In this document: positions 1 to 7,316 of the stretch, in pieces | How the letters are laid out: every line of letters starts with the position of its first letter | How positions within the stretch are numbered: the first letter of the stretch is position 1 | Origin: Pseudomonadota bacterium | GTDB taxonomy: Bacteria > Pseudomonadota > Alphaproteobacteria > Rhizobiales > Kaistiaceae | DNA: 7,746 nucleotides | Reading direction: 5' to 3' | Assembly (NCBI GenBank): GCA_023392225.1 | Contig: JAEVZM010000447.1 | Coordinates: forward strand, 1-7,746 | Translations under genes and position numbers: made by a program | The notes under the pieces: model-generated | Databases searched by the model: none | Told to the model about the DNA's origin: nothing | The model's input: the letters and a program-made list of their open reading frames with translations, nothing else

Positions 1-291
1 CAGCAGTGGCTGGCGATCGCCATGTCGATCGCCGCCGAGCCGGACCTCCTCCTCCTCGACGAGCCGACGGCGGGCCTTTCCAGCGAAGAGACCGAGCGGA
101 CGGCCGAGATCATCCGCGAGGTCAACCGCGACGGCATGACGGTGATCGTCATCGAGCACGACATGGCCTTCATCGAGAGCCTCGACGCCCGCACCAGCGT
201 GCTCCATCTCGGCCGCCTGTTCGCGCAAGGCAGCTTCGCCGAGGTGGCGGCGAACGAGGACGTGAAGCGCATCTACCTGGGGACGATGTAG
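1..291 (+). CDS. urtD: UrtD-like urea/amide ABC transporter ATPase (5' end missing)
   Basis: This is the C-terminal 96 residues of an ABC ATPase whose start lies left of the window. The frame is open from base 1 and begins QQWLAIAM, the stretch just after the ABC signature. Walker B is LLLLDEP (visible residues 16-22), followed by TAGLSSEETERTAEII. The switch histidine lies in IEHDM (residues 52-55) and the protein ends VKRIYLGTM. The phrases 'EETERTAE' and 'VLHLGRLFAQGS' are typical of UrtD, one of two cytoplasmic ATPases that drive urea uptake through the UrtBC permease. A LivG-like or short-chain amide transporter ATPase is the main alternative, because the substrate is set by a binding protein that is not visible. 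The stop is 4 nt before the next ATPase, so the two are co-transcribed. Confidence 0.8.
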   Translation, partial: QQWLAIAMSIAAEPDLLLLDEPTAGLSSEETERTAEIIREVNRDGMTVIVIEHDMAFIESLDARTSVLHLGRLFAQGSFAEVAANEDVKRIYLGTM

Positions 292-295
292 ACCG

Positions 296-1006
296 ATGGC
301 CGCGATGCAGCAGCTCAGCCTCGGCGGCGTCAGCTCCGGCTATGGCCGGGTCAGAATCGTCTCCGACGTCTCGCTCGACGTCGGCACCGGCGAGATCGTC
401 GCGCTGATCGGCCGGAACGGGGTCGGCAAGACGACGCTGATCAAGACGATCATGGGCGACCTGCCGGCGACCTCCGGCAGGATCACCTTCCGCGACATCG
501 ACGTGACCCGGCTCGGGGCGCCGCGCCGGGCCCGCCTCGGCGGCGGCTACGTGCCGCAGGGGCGGGGCATCTTCGCGCGGATGAGCGTGCGCGCCAATCT
601 CGGCCTCGGGGTGACGGTCGGCTCGGCCGACGCGCCGAACTACGAGCGCGCCTTCGAGTTCTTCCCGATCCTCAAGCAGCGGCTGCCCCAGGTGGCGGGC
701 TCGATGAGCGGCGGCGAGCTGCTGCAGCTCGCCATCGGCCGCATCCTCACCGGCCGGCCGGACATCATGCTGCTCGACGAGCCGTCCGAGGGCATCCAGC
801 CGAGCATCGTCCAGGAGATCGGCCGCGCCATCGTCCGGCTCCGCGACGAGGAGCGGCTGACCATCGTCATCGTCGAGCAGAACCTCGCGCTGATCCGCGC
901 CGTCGCCGACCGCTGCATCGTCATGGACAAGGGCACGGTGGTGGCGACGCTGGCGCCGGAGGCGCTCGACGACCCCGAGACCGCGCACAAGTATCTCGCG
1001 ATCTGA
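296..1006 (+). CDS. urtE: UrtE-like urea/amide ABC transporter ATPase
   Basis: A complete 236-residue ABC ATPase, the usual size for UrtE/LivF proteins. Walker A is GRNGVGKTT (residues 39-47). The Q-loop is YVPQGRGIF (Q88). The signature is MSGGELLQLAIGR (137-149) and Walker B is IMLLDEPSEGIQPSIV (157-172). The usual switch histidine is Gln in VEQN (194-196), which is normal for this family. GRNGVGKTTL and the DEPSEGIQPS block favour UrtE over LivF. The signature departs from the LSGGQQQQ form common in UrtE. The start at 296 follows the upstream stop by 4 nt; a GGGG stretch about 13 nt upstream is a weak ribosome site. A second ATG at 305 has nothing better. It should pair with the upstream ATPase as the energy-coupling heterodimer on the inner face of the membrane. 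The exact substrate is inferred from the neighbouring urease genes. Confidence 0.82.
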   Translation: MAAMQQLSLGGVSSGYGRVRIVSDVSLDVGTGEIVALIGRNGVGKTTLIKTIMGDLPATSGRITFRDIDVTRLGAPRRARLGGGYVPQGRGIFARMSVRANLGLGVTVGSADAPNYERAFEFFPILKQRLPQVAGSMSGGELLQLAIGRILTGRPDIMLLDEPSEGIQPSIVQEIGRAIVRLRDEERLTIVIVEQNLALIRAVADRCIVMDKGTVVATLAPEALDDPETAHKYLAI

Positions 1007-1023
1007 GGGCTGTCCGGGGATCG

Positions 1024-1143
1024 TGCGTGCTTCGAGGCTCCGCTTCGCGGAGCACCTCAGCATGAGGAAGGCTGTGTACCGCGAGGGAACTCAACGCCCT
1101 CATGCTGAGGTGCGAGGCCGAAGGCCGAGCCTCGAAGCACGCA
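1024..1143. repeat. Large interspersed-type inverted repeat between convergent genes
   Basis: Two copies of one unit face each other. The outer arms CGTGCTTCGAGGCTC (1026-1040) and GAGCCTCGAAGCACG (1127-1141) are perfect complements and extend two bases further out to 1024/1143. The inner arms GCACCTCAGCATGAGG (1052-1067) and its complement (1098-1113) also match over 16 nt. The left unit has its own hairpin, GCTCCGC-TTC-GCGGAGC (1037-1053); the right unit has a different GC-rich centre around GGCCGAAGGCC. About 30 nt separate the units. This form, with conserved flanks and a variable palindromic middle, resembles the interspersed palindromes scattered through many Hyphomicrobiales genomes (from memory, not searched). 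It fills the gap between urtE and the luxR-type gene, so it could also end transcription from both sides. There is no run of T, so a standard intrinsic terminator is not shown. Confidence 0.8.
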
Positions 1144-1161
1144 GCTCGTTCAGGCCGGCGC

Positions 1162-1917
1162 TCAGATCAGCCCGAGATGCACCGCATTGGCGATCGCCTG
1201 GGCGCGGTTGGTGGCGTTGAGCTTGGCGATCGCGTTCTTCATGTGGAGCCGCGCGGTCTCGAGCGACCGGTCCATGATCATCGCCGGCTCCGACGAGGTC
1301 TTGCCGGCCGAGGCCCAGCGCAGGCACTCGAGCTCGCGGGCGGTCAGCTTCACCGGCTTGATGGTGTCGATCTGCTCCTCGAGGCCGCGGTCGAACACGG
1401 TCTTGGTGAAGACGTGCATCAGCTTGAACAGCGGCTCGCGCGACTGCTCGCGCACCGAGTGCCAGTTGCGGCAGGAGCGGTCGACGATGGCGCTCATCAC
1501 CGCGAAGCGGCCGAAGGGGAGGTGGACCGGCACGGTGATGCCGCGCGACAGGCCATAGTCGCCGAGATAGCTGCAGGCCTCGCGCTGCTTCGGCGAGAGC
1601 TTGTCGCTGCCCTGCACGTCGCTCCACTCGATCGGCAGCGTGCCGTCGAAGCAGGCCCGGTAGTAGGGGTCGACGCTCATGAACTTGTCCCAGCCGGGCT
1701 CCCAGCCCCGCGGGAAGTTGCGCACGTTCAGCTTGAGCGGCAGCCACTCGCCATTGGGCAGGCGCGGCGAGGTCGGCTGGTAGGCGTAGAGCACCTGCGT
1801 GAAGCCGAGGTCGAAGGTGATCTCGTGCAGGACGTCGAGGGCATCGGAGAAGGTGGGGGCGGCCTCCACTCTCTCCCGGATCGCGGCGGAATCGATTTCG
1901 GTTGCGCTGTTGAGCAT
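1162..1917 (-). CDS. LuxR-family regulator with autoinducer-binding-like domain
   Basis: A 251-residue transcription factor with the two-domain layout of quorum-sensing LuxR proteins. Residues about 20-165 form an autoinducer-binding-like domain and residues 188-251 a GerE/LuxR HTH (LTARELECLRWASAGKTSSE, then ...NAIAKLNATNRAQAIANAVHLGLI). Aligned by eye with the nine near-invariant TraR positions, it keeps W72 (W57), D83-P84 (D70-P71), W98 (W85), G126 (G113), E195 (E178), L199 (L182) and G205 (G188). The equivalent of Tyr61 is Trp76. No luxI synthase is in the window, so it would be an orphan ('solo') regulator that may sense an acyl-homoserine lactone or another small molecule. It lies downstream of ureD on the same strand after a 301-bp gap, so it probably has its own promoter. 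An AGGAG lies 11 nt before the ATG. Control of the urease or transport genes is inferred from position only. Confidence 0.85.
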   Translation of the reverse strand: MLNSATEIDSAAIRERVEAAPTFSDALDVLHEITFDLGFTQVLYAYQPTSPRLPNGEWLPLKLNVRNFPRGWEPGWDKFMSVDPYYRACFDGTLPIEWSDVQGSDKLSPKQREACSYLGDYGLSRGITVPVHLPFGRFAVMSAIVDRSCRNWHSVREQSREPLFKLMHVFTKTVFDRGLEEQIDTIKPVKLTARELECLRWASAGKTSSEPAMIMDRSLETARLHMKNAIAKLNATNRAQAIANAVHLGLI

Positions 1918-2033
1918 GACGGAACCCGCTCCTCTCCCGAGGATTTCTCGCGTTTCTTTTGTTCGAGCCGCTGTCGCGGAACCTCCCTCCAGAACGTCTC
2001 TCCCGGTTTCCGTCCGCCCGTGCCGCGTTAAAT

Positions 2034-2048
2034 GTTGTCCCGTCGCCG
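2034..2048. repeat. 15-nt direct repeat, copy 1
   Basis: GTTGTCCCGTCGCCG occurs here and again, without mismatch, at 2141-2155. The two copies start 107 bp apart in the non-coding region upstream of the luxR-type gene. The flanks differ (AAAT before and CGAGG after in this copy). The unit is not a palindrome. It could be a pair of binding sites or a chance repeat. Confidence 0.45.
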
Positions 2049-2140
2049 CGAGGCGCCGAGCTTCTCAGACGAAAACGCGCAGTATGCTTCGCAAGTCTCG
2101 TGCCGACCCCGGAATCCCGCCGATGCAAAGGATTTCGCAG

Positions 2141-2155
2141 GTTGTCCCGTCGCCG
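2141..2155. repeat. 15-nt direct repeat, copy 2
   Basis: Second perfect copy of GTTGTCCCGTCGCCG. It lies 64 nt beyond the ureD stop and about 225 nt upstream of the luxR-type start, flanked by GCAG and GCTGA. Confidence 0.45.
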
Positions 2156-2218
2156 GCTGAGCGGACGATGGGCAATCGCCCAGCAAGGGGGCAGGGGCCC
2201 CGGCGCCCGGCATTTCGC

Positions 2219-3056
2219 CTAGCATTTCCGGATCGGCCGGGCCGGCTTGCCGGCGAGCGCCGGCCGGAGCACCGACCAGGCCGCGAGGATCGCGTCGTGG
2301 CAGTGCCAGGCCTCGGCGGCAAGGATCCGGCAGACGACGAGGTCGCCCATCCGCGACGCGCCGGCCGAGACCAGCGGCAGCGGCGCCAGCGCCGCGTCCA
2401 CCGCTTCCTCGATGCCGGCCGGCAGGCCGGTGCCGTAGCCGAAGACGGTGACGCTGTGATAGGCGCCCTGCCAGAGCCGACGGAGCGCGCCGATCTCGGC
2501 CGGGTCCTCGGCGATCATGCGGTCGAGCACCACGGTCTCGCCGTCAATCACCACCTCGAAGCTCGAATCGAGCGAGTCGAACTGGAAGGTCTCGCCGTCG
2601 CCGAAGGCGATGCGGCCGGCCGAGACCATGTCGGTGGCGAAGAGGCGGGCGGTCGCGTCGATCTCGATGCGCGTCCGGCGCTCGACCCGCGAGCGGGCGA
2701 AGGGGATGCTCTCGTCGGGGATGTATTCGAGGAGCGCGTCGCCGAGCACGCGGAGATTGGCCTCCTCGCGCGAGATGCGACCCTCCGGGCACTTGTAGAA
2801 CTTGCTCGCCGCCGTGGTGGTGATCAGCGAGCGGGTGCCGGGCTCGAGCGTGGCGTGGAGCTCGGCGACGTCGCCCTCCACGAATCCGCCGCCCGAGTTG
2901 ATGAGGAGGAGGAACGGCTGGTCGTCGTGGTCCTGGTAGTGGCAGCCCTGCCACTGGTAGGGGATGCGCCACGAGCGCGGGTCGATCTCGGTCCGCCCGT
3001 TGCGGCGCACCGCATGGAGGTTCATCAGCGCGTGCTTGCCGATCGTCCAGCTCGGA

Positions 3057-3076
<20 letters not shown>
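2219..3076 (-). CDS. ureD: Urease accessory protein UreD (UreH)
   Basis: UreD is the scaffold of the urease activation complex: it binds the apoenzyme, recruits UreF and UreG, and provides a path for nickel. The 285-residue length is normal. Family blocks are clear: LLLINSGGGFVEGD (57-69), LITTTAASKFYK (84-95), LLEYIPDESIPF (115-126) and SAGRIAFGDGETF (152-164). The C-terminus, GKPARPIRKC, departs from the usual Trp-containing ending. The ATG overlaps the end of ureG by 20 nt and is preceded by GGAGG with 6 nt spacing, so the start is well supported. Placing ureD last in the operon, rather than first, is unlike the common ureDABCEFG order and similar to ureABCEFGD loci and to Helicobacter ureH. 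Confidence 0.93.
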
Positions 3077-3698
<622 letters not shown>

Positions 3699-3715
3699 CG
3701 TGGGGCTACTCCGGG

Positions 3716-4483
3716 TCACGAGATGCAGAGGCGGGAGGGGAGGCGCTCGTGGCGCATCGCGGCGGTGTCGAGGGCGGCGAGGAGCGAGGCCATGCGCTCG
3801 ACCGGCCGGGTGCGGGCGATCTCGGTGCACTCCTCGATCAGCGGCGCGCCGGCAGCGACGATGCGCTGGACCTCGACCTGGCCGAGCGGCACGAGGCGCG
3901 CGACCACCGAGACGAGGTTGGAGAAGCCGGTGAAGAGGAAACTCGACACGGTCTGGTGCTCGGTGAAGCCGAGGGCGGCGCCGGAGGCGCCATAGACCAC
4001 GGCGTGGTGGCCGGGCATCGTGCCGGCCTTGACCAGCGCGTCGAGGCGGCTTGCGGCGTCGAGCCGGAAGATGTCGCGGCAGGCGGCGATCAGCGCCATG
4101 CCGGTCTTGGTCGAGGCGCTCCGGGTCTCGCGGGCGAGCTTGATCGCGTCGACCCGGCGGTCGAGCGCCGGCAGGCCGGCCATGTCGTTGTAGAGCGTGT
4201 CGCGGAAGGCGGCGGCGACAGCCACGGCGTCGGCGGTGGTGATGCCGAAGCGGAGCCAGTCGCGGCAGGCGGTCTCGGCGGTTGCCGCGTCGGCCACGGT
4301 GCCTTCGGTGATCCAGGTCTCGAAGCCGTAGGAATGGCTGAAGGCGCCGGTCGGGAACGAGGCGTTGGCGAACTGGAGGAGGGCGAGCAGCCGGTCGTCG
4401 CCATTGTTGCCGAAACCGGCTGACATCGAGACGCGTCCTTGGTGGGCGCTTTCCTGGCGGGTGGTGATCCGCGGAATGCTCAT
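3716..4483 (-). CDS. ureF: Urease accessory protein UreF
   Basis: UreF bridges UreD and UreG in the urease activation complex and acts as a fidelity check on GTP-dependent nickel insertion. Helical family blocks are visible: LLALLQFANASFPTGAFSHS with YGFE (32-55), LVPLGQVEVQRIV in the C-terminal half, and the ending AAMRHERLPSRLCIS, which matches the usual MxHExLxxRLFxS. Two starts are possible. The ATG at 4483 gives 255 residues, lies 12 nt after the ureE stop and has GGAGG only 4 nt upstream. The ATG at 4426 gives 236 residues, nearer the family norm, with AAGGA 9 nt upstream. The extra 19 codons end mostly in G or C like real coding sequence, so the longer form is reported, but the shorter one is about equally likely. 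Confidence 0.93.
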   Translation of the reverse strand: MSIPRITTRQESAHQGRVSMSAGFGNNGDDRLLALLQFANASFPTGAFSHSYGFETWITEGTVADAATAETACRDWLRFGITTADAVAVAAAFRDTLYNDMAGLPALDRRVDAIKLARETRSASTKTGMALIAACRDIFRLDAASRLDALVKAGTMPGHHAVVYGASGAALGFTEHQTVSSFLFTGFSNLVSVVARLVPLGQVEVQRIVAAGAPLIEECTEIARTRPVERMASLLAALDTAAMRHERLPSRLCIS

Positions 4484-4495
4484 CCCGCCTCCGGC

Positions 4496-5056
4496 CTAGT
4501 GCCTGTGGCCGGAGGGCGGGTGATGGTGGTGGCCATGGGCGTCGTGGTCATGGCCGTGCGCGTGCCCGCCGTGGGAATGCCCGGCGTGACGGTGGTCGTC
4601 GCCATGGTGGTGGTGCGCGCCGGCGGCGCCGAAGCGGCGGCCGACGAAGGGCCGGCGGACGCGCTCGACGATTACGGCGAGGCCGGCGAGCATCTGCGCC
4701 GCCATCGGGTCGTAGGGCGTGAGGATGCCGTCCGGCAGGAAGCGCGCCGGACGGTGGAGGTTGCCGAGCTGGTAGCCGGCCGCCGACCATTCGAGCGGAT
4801 CGTCCTTGGGGCGGATGAGGAGGAGGTCCTCCTCCGCCGCGCGGACCACCACGGCCCACTGGCCCTCCTTGAGGAGGACGTCGCCGTCTTGGAGCTCGAC
4901 GCCGCGTGGCAGCGAGACCCGGACCGTGCGCCCCGCCGCGGTCTCGGCGGTGAAGTGACCGCTCGCCCGCTCCTCGGAGCTGAGCACCAGCGGGTCGATG
5001 CCGTAGCCGGCGGTGGCGAGGTCGCCACGGCCGAGGATCTCGGTGATCACGCCCAT
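4496..5056 (-). CDS. ureE: Urease nickel metallochaperone UreE with His-rich tail
   Basis: UreE binds nickel in the cytosol and hands it to UreG. The 186 residues contain an N-terminal peptide-binding-like domain (about 1-75) and a metal-binding domain with AGYQLGNLHRPARF, in which His101 matches the conserved bridging histidine; the usual GNRH is GNLH here. LTPYDPMAAQMLAGL follows. The tail (148-186) holds 19 histidines in 39 residues, mixed with Gly, Asp and Ala, so it should bind several nickel or other divalent ions and act as a store. The ATG is 4 nt after the ureC stop and has only a weak ribosome site, consistent with coupling to ureC translation. An overlapping ATG at 5061 is out of frame. 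Confidence 0.95.
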   Translation of the reverse strand: MGVITEILGRGDLATAGYGIDPLVLSSEERASGHFTAETAAGRTVRVSLPRGVELQDGDVLLKEGQWAVVVRAAEEDLLLIRPKDDPLEWSAAGYQLGNLHRPARFLPDGILTPYDPMAAQMLAGLAVIVERVRRPFVGRRFGAAGAHHHHGDDHRHAGHSHGGHAHGHDHDAHGHHHHPPSGHRH

Positions 5057-5060
5057 CGCA

Positions 5061-6773
5061 TCACCGGAAGTAGAACAGCTGGGTCAGCGGCAGGGTGCGC
5101 GCCGGGGTCACCGTGATGCGCTGGCCGTCGACATAGACGTTGTAGGTCTCCGGATCGATCTCGATGTTCGGCATGAGGTTGTTGTGGATCATGTCGCGCT
5201 TCGAGATGGTACGGGTGCGCTTCACCGGCATCAGCGTCTGGTGCGAGCGGAGCCGCCCCTCGAGCCCGGCGTCGATCGCCGCCTGGGTGACGAAGGAGTA
5301 GCTGAGCCGCGACGGATTGGCGCCGAAGGCGCCGTATTGCGGCCGGTACTTGAGCGGCTGGCAGGTCATCAGCGAGCCGGCCGGGTCGCCCATCACGGCA
5401 TGCGAGATGAAGCCGCCCTTCACCGTCGTCTCCGGCTTGGCGATGAAGAACTTGGGCCGCCAGAACACGAGGGCGGCGAGCTTGCCGGGCGTGATCGAGC
5501 CCACGTAGGGGTCGACGCCGAAGGTGATCGCCGGGTTGATGGTGACCTTGGCGAGGTAGCGCTTGATGCGGAAGTTGTCGTTGCCCGAGCCATCCTCCGA
5601 AAGGCGGCCGAAGCGCATCTTGTTGACGGCGGCGAGCTGGAAGGCGCGCTGGGCGCTTTCCGCGGCGCGGCCGACGCCCTGGCTGTCCGAGCCGATCATC
5701 GAGATCGCGCCCATGTCGTGCAGCACGTCCTCGGCCCGCATCGTCTCCGCCCGCGCCCGGCCCTGGATGAAGGCCATGTCGGTCGGCACGTTCTTGTTGA
5801 GGTTGTGGCAGGTGATCAACATGTCGATCTCTTCATCGTACGTGTTGATCGAGAAGGGGTTGGTCGGGTTGGTCGAGCTCGGCAGGCAGTTCGGCTCCAT
5901 CACGCAGCGCATGATGTCCGGCGCGTTGCCGCCGCCGGCACCCTCGGCATGGTAGATGTGCATGACGCGGCCGTTGATCGCGGCGAGGGTGTCCTCGTAG
6001 TAGCCGGTCTCGTTCAGCGTGTCGGCGTGGACCTGGACCTGGAAGTCGAGCTCGTCCGCGAGGTCCATGCAGGACTCGATCGCCGCCGGCGAGGACGACC
6101 AGTCCTCGTGGATCTTGAGGCCGGTGGCGCCGCCGAGGATCACCTGCTCCTCGAGCGCGCCTTTGGTGGCGGCGTTGCCCTTGCCGAAATTGCCGAAGTT
6201 GAGCGGGATGTCCGCCATCGCCTCGAGCATGCGGTGGAGGTTGAAGACGCCCGGGCACTCGATGCCGACGGTCTTCGGGCCCGAGCCGCCGCCGATCACG
6301 GTGGTGAAGCCGGCGCTCTGGTACTCGTAGAGCTGCTGGACGGAGTCGAAGTGCGGGTGGATGTCGACGAAGCCGGGGGTGACGATCATGCCCTCGACCG
6401 ACAGGATGTCGGTGTTCGGCGACACGATCAGGCCGGGGGTGATGTTCATCGTGTCCGGGTTGCCGGACTTGCCGACGCCGACGATCATCCCGTCCTTGAT
6501 GCCGATGTCGCCCTTCACCACGCCGAGGATGGGGTCGATGATCACGGCGTTGGTGACGACGAGGTCGAGGGCGCCGTCGCGGGCCTTCCACTTCGAGGCC
6601 TGGCCCATGCCGTCGCGGATGGTCTTGCCGCCGCCGAAGACGAGCTCGTCGCCATAGGTGGTGTAGTCGTGCTCGATCTCGGCGACGAGGCCGGTATCGG
6701 CGAGGTGGATCTTGTCGCCCGTGGTCGGGCCGTACTGGACGGCGTAGTCGGGCCGGCTGATCTTCATGCTCAT
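5061..6773 (-). CDS. ureC: Urease alpha (catalytic) subunit UreC, divergent type
   Basis: UreC carries the di-nickel site that hydrolyses urea to ammonia and carbamate. The 570 residues match the usual 566-572. By alignment from memory the nickel ligands are all present: His139 and His141, Lys220 (the lysine that becomes carbamylated, in GLKIHEDW), His249 (VQVHADTLNE), His275 (YHAEGAGGG) and Asp363 (GSDSQGVGR). The substrate-binding His222 and flap residues Cys322 and His323 (TCHNL) are also present. Surrounding sequence is unusual: DIHPHFD replaces DTHIHW/F, GGGN replaces GGGH after the His275 loop, CHN replaces CHH, GKLAAL replaces GKLADL, and the loop after GGGSGP is two or three residues short. 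The C-terminus is FYFR rather than YFLF. The frame is open upstream to 7100 but runs over ureB there; the ATG at 6773 (or 6767, two codons later) fits the family. It follows ureB by 26 nt. Confidence 0.96.
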   Translation of the reverse strand: MSMKISRPDYAVQYGPTTGDKIHLADTGLVAEIEHDYTTYGDELVFGGGKTIRDGMGQASKWKARDGALDLVVTNAVIIDPILGVVKGDIGIKDGMIVGVGKSGNPDTMNITPGLIVSPNTDILSVEGMIVTPGFVDIHPHFDSVQQLYEYQSAGFTTVIGGGSGPKTVGIECPGVFNLHRMLEAMADIPLNFGNFGKGNAATKGALEEQVILGGATGLKIHEDWSSSPAAIESCMDLADELDFQVQVHADTLNETGYYEDTLAAINGRVMHIYHAEGAGGGNAPDIMRCVMEPNCLPSSTNPTNPFSINTYDEEIDMLITCHNLNKNVPTDMAFIQGRARAETMRAEDVLHDMGAISMIGSDSQGVGRAAESAQRAFQLAAVNKMRFGRLSEDGSGNDNFRIKRYLAKVTINPAITFGVDPYVGSITPGKLAALVFWRPKFFIAKPETTVKGGFISHAVMGDPAGSLMTCQPLKYRPQYGAFGANPSRLSYSFVTQAAIDAGLEGRLRSHQTLMPVKRTRTISKRDMIHNNLMPNIEIDPETYNVYVDGQRITVTPARTLPLTQLFYFR

Positions 6774-6799
6774 GGGATTCGTCCGCCTTCTGGTCGCGG

Positions 6800-7303
6800 T
6801 CAGGACTTGTCTTCGGCCTTGGAGAAGCGCTCGTCGGCGCGCTTCCGGACCTTGTAGCGCTCGCCCTCGAAGCAGTAGCCGTGGGCGCGCAGCTTCTGCA
6901 TGGTCTGCTCCTTGATGATCTCGGAGCGGACGGTGCCGTTGGTCATGTTGTTCATGCCGTAGGCGACCTGGCGGCCGACATAGCCGGTGATCTGGACCTT
7001 CCGGCTCTGGCCCGGCTCGAAGCGGACCGCGGTGCCCGAGGGGATGTCGAGATGCATCCCGAAGGCGGCCTCGCGGTCGAAGGCCATCGCCTTGTTGCAC
7101 TCGGCGAGGTGGTAGTGCGCACCGATCTGGACCGGGCGGTCGCCGGTATTGACCATCACGATCTCGAGCGTCGGCCGGCCGACATTGATCTCGATGTCAC
7201 CCTCGGCGAAATCGATGGTGCCGCACTTCTCCGGCTCGCCGCAGGGGAAGGCCTCGGCGGGGACGACGGACTTGGGGATGGGCGGACGGGTCCACTTGGC
7301 CAT
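6800..7303 (-). CDS. ureB: Urease beta subunit UreB, extended form
   Basis: UreB is the small structural subunit that packs with UreA and UreC in the urease trimer. The core (about residues 20-125) has the family blocks VGRPTLEIVMVNTGDRPVQI, GAHYHLAECNKAMAFDREAA and LDIPSGTAVRFEPGQ. The protein is 167 residues, against about 100-110 for a free bacterial beta subunit. The extra sequence is an N-terminal piece of about 20 residues and a charged C-terminal tail of about 40 (RSEIIKEQTMQKLRAHGYCF, then basic residues to the end). Two cysteines, C21 and C27, sit in PCGEPEKCG. AGGA lies about 10 nt before the ATG, and the gap to the ureA stop is 13 nt. The tail is not a frameshifted piece of UreC, which begins normally downstream. 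The role of the extensions is unknown; they may change oligomer assembly. Confidence 0.95.
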   Translation of the reverse strand: MAKWTRPPIPKSVVPAEAFPCGEPEKCGTIDFAEGDIEINVGRPTLEIVMVNTGDRPVQIGAHYHLAECNKAMAFDREAAFGMHLDIPSGTAVRFEPGQSRKVQITGYVGRQVAYGMNNMTNGTVRSEIIKEQTMQKLRAHGYCFEGERYKVRKRADERFSKAEDKS

Positions 7304-7316
7304 GGTTCTCTGGTCC

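Larger units (their letters stand above)
1918..2218. other. Non-coding gap between ureD stop and luxR-type gene start
   Basis: About 300 bp with no convincing gene on either strand; the open frames here are Arg/Ser-rich and look like GC-driven chance frames. It should contain the end of the urease transcript and the promoter of the luxR-type gene, both on the minus strand. It is less GC-rich in places, for example GTTAAATGTTG near 2027-2037. It holds a 15-nt direct repeat (2034-2048 and 2141-2155) and a short perfect hairpin GGGC-AATC-GCCC (2170-2181) just beyond the ureD stop. The hairpin is too short and lacks a U-tract, so it is not called a terminator. No clear -35/-10 pair was found. Confidence 0.6.

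Noticed and set aside
2080..2086. Possible -10 box CATACT on the minus strand for the luxR-type gene
   Set aside because: It matches only four of six positions and has no acceptable -35 element about 17 nt upstream.
2170..2218. Intrinsic terminator after ureD (GGGC-AATC-GCCC and GGGGCCCC)
   Set aside because: The stems are 4 bp, no U-tract follows on the minus strand, and short GC palindromes are expected by chance here.
3699..3830. N-terminally extended UreG with a long Arg/Pro/His leader
   Set aside because: The extra 44 codons overlap ureF and do not resemble UreG; the family start MRKPIRLGIAGPVGSGKT begins at 3698.
5013..6857. A 614-codon open frame on the plus strand lying across ureC
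   Set aside because: It is the antisense shadow of ureC in very GC-rich DNA. It is rich in Val, Asp, Arg, Gly and Ala with no recognisable domain, and stays open because of codon bias in ureC.
6774..7100. Upstream extension of the ureC frame to 7100, suggesting a UreB-UreC fusion
   Set aside because: The extension is in a different frame from ureB, its translation is Arg/Pro-rich with no urease similarity, and a normal UreC begins at 6773.
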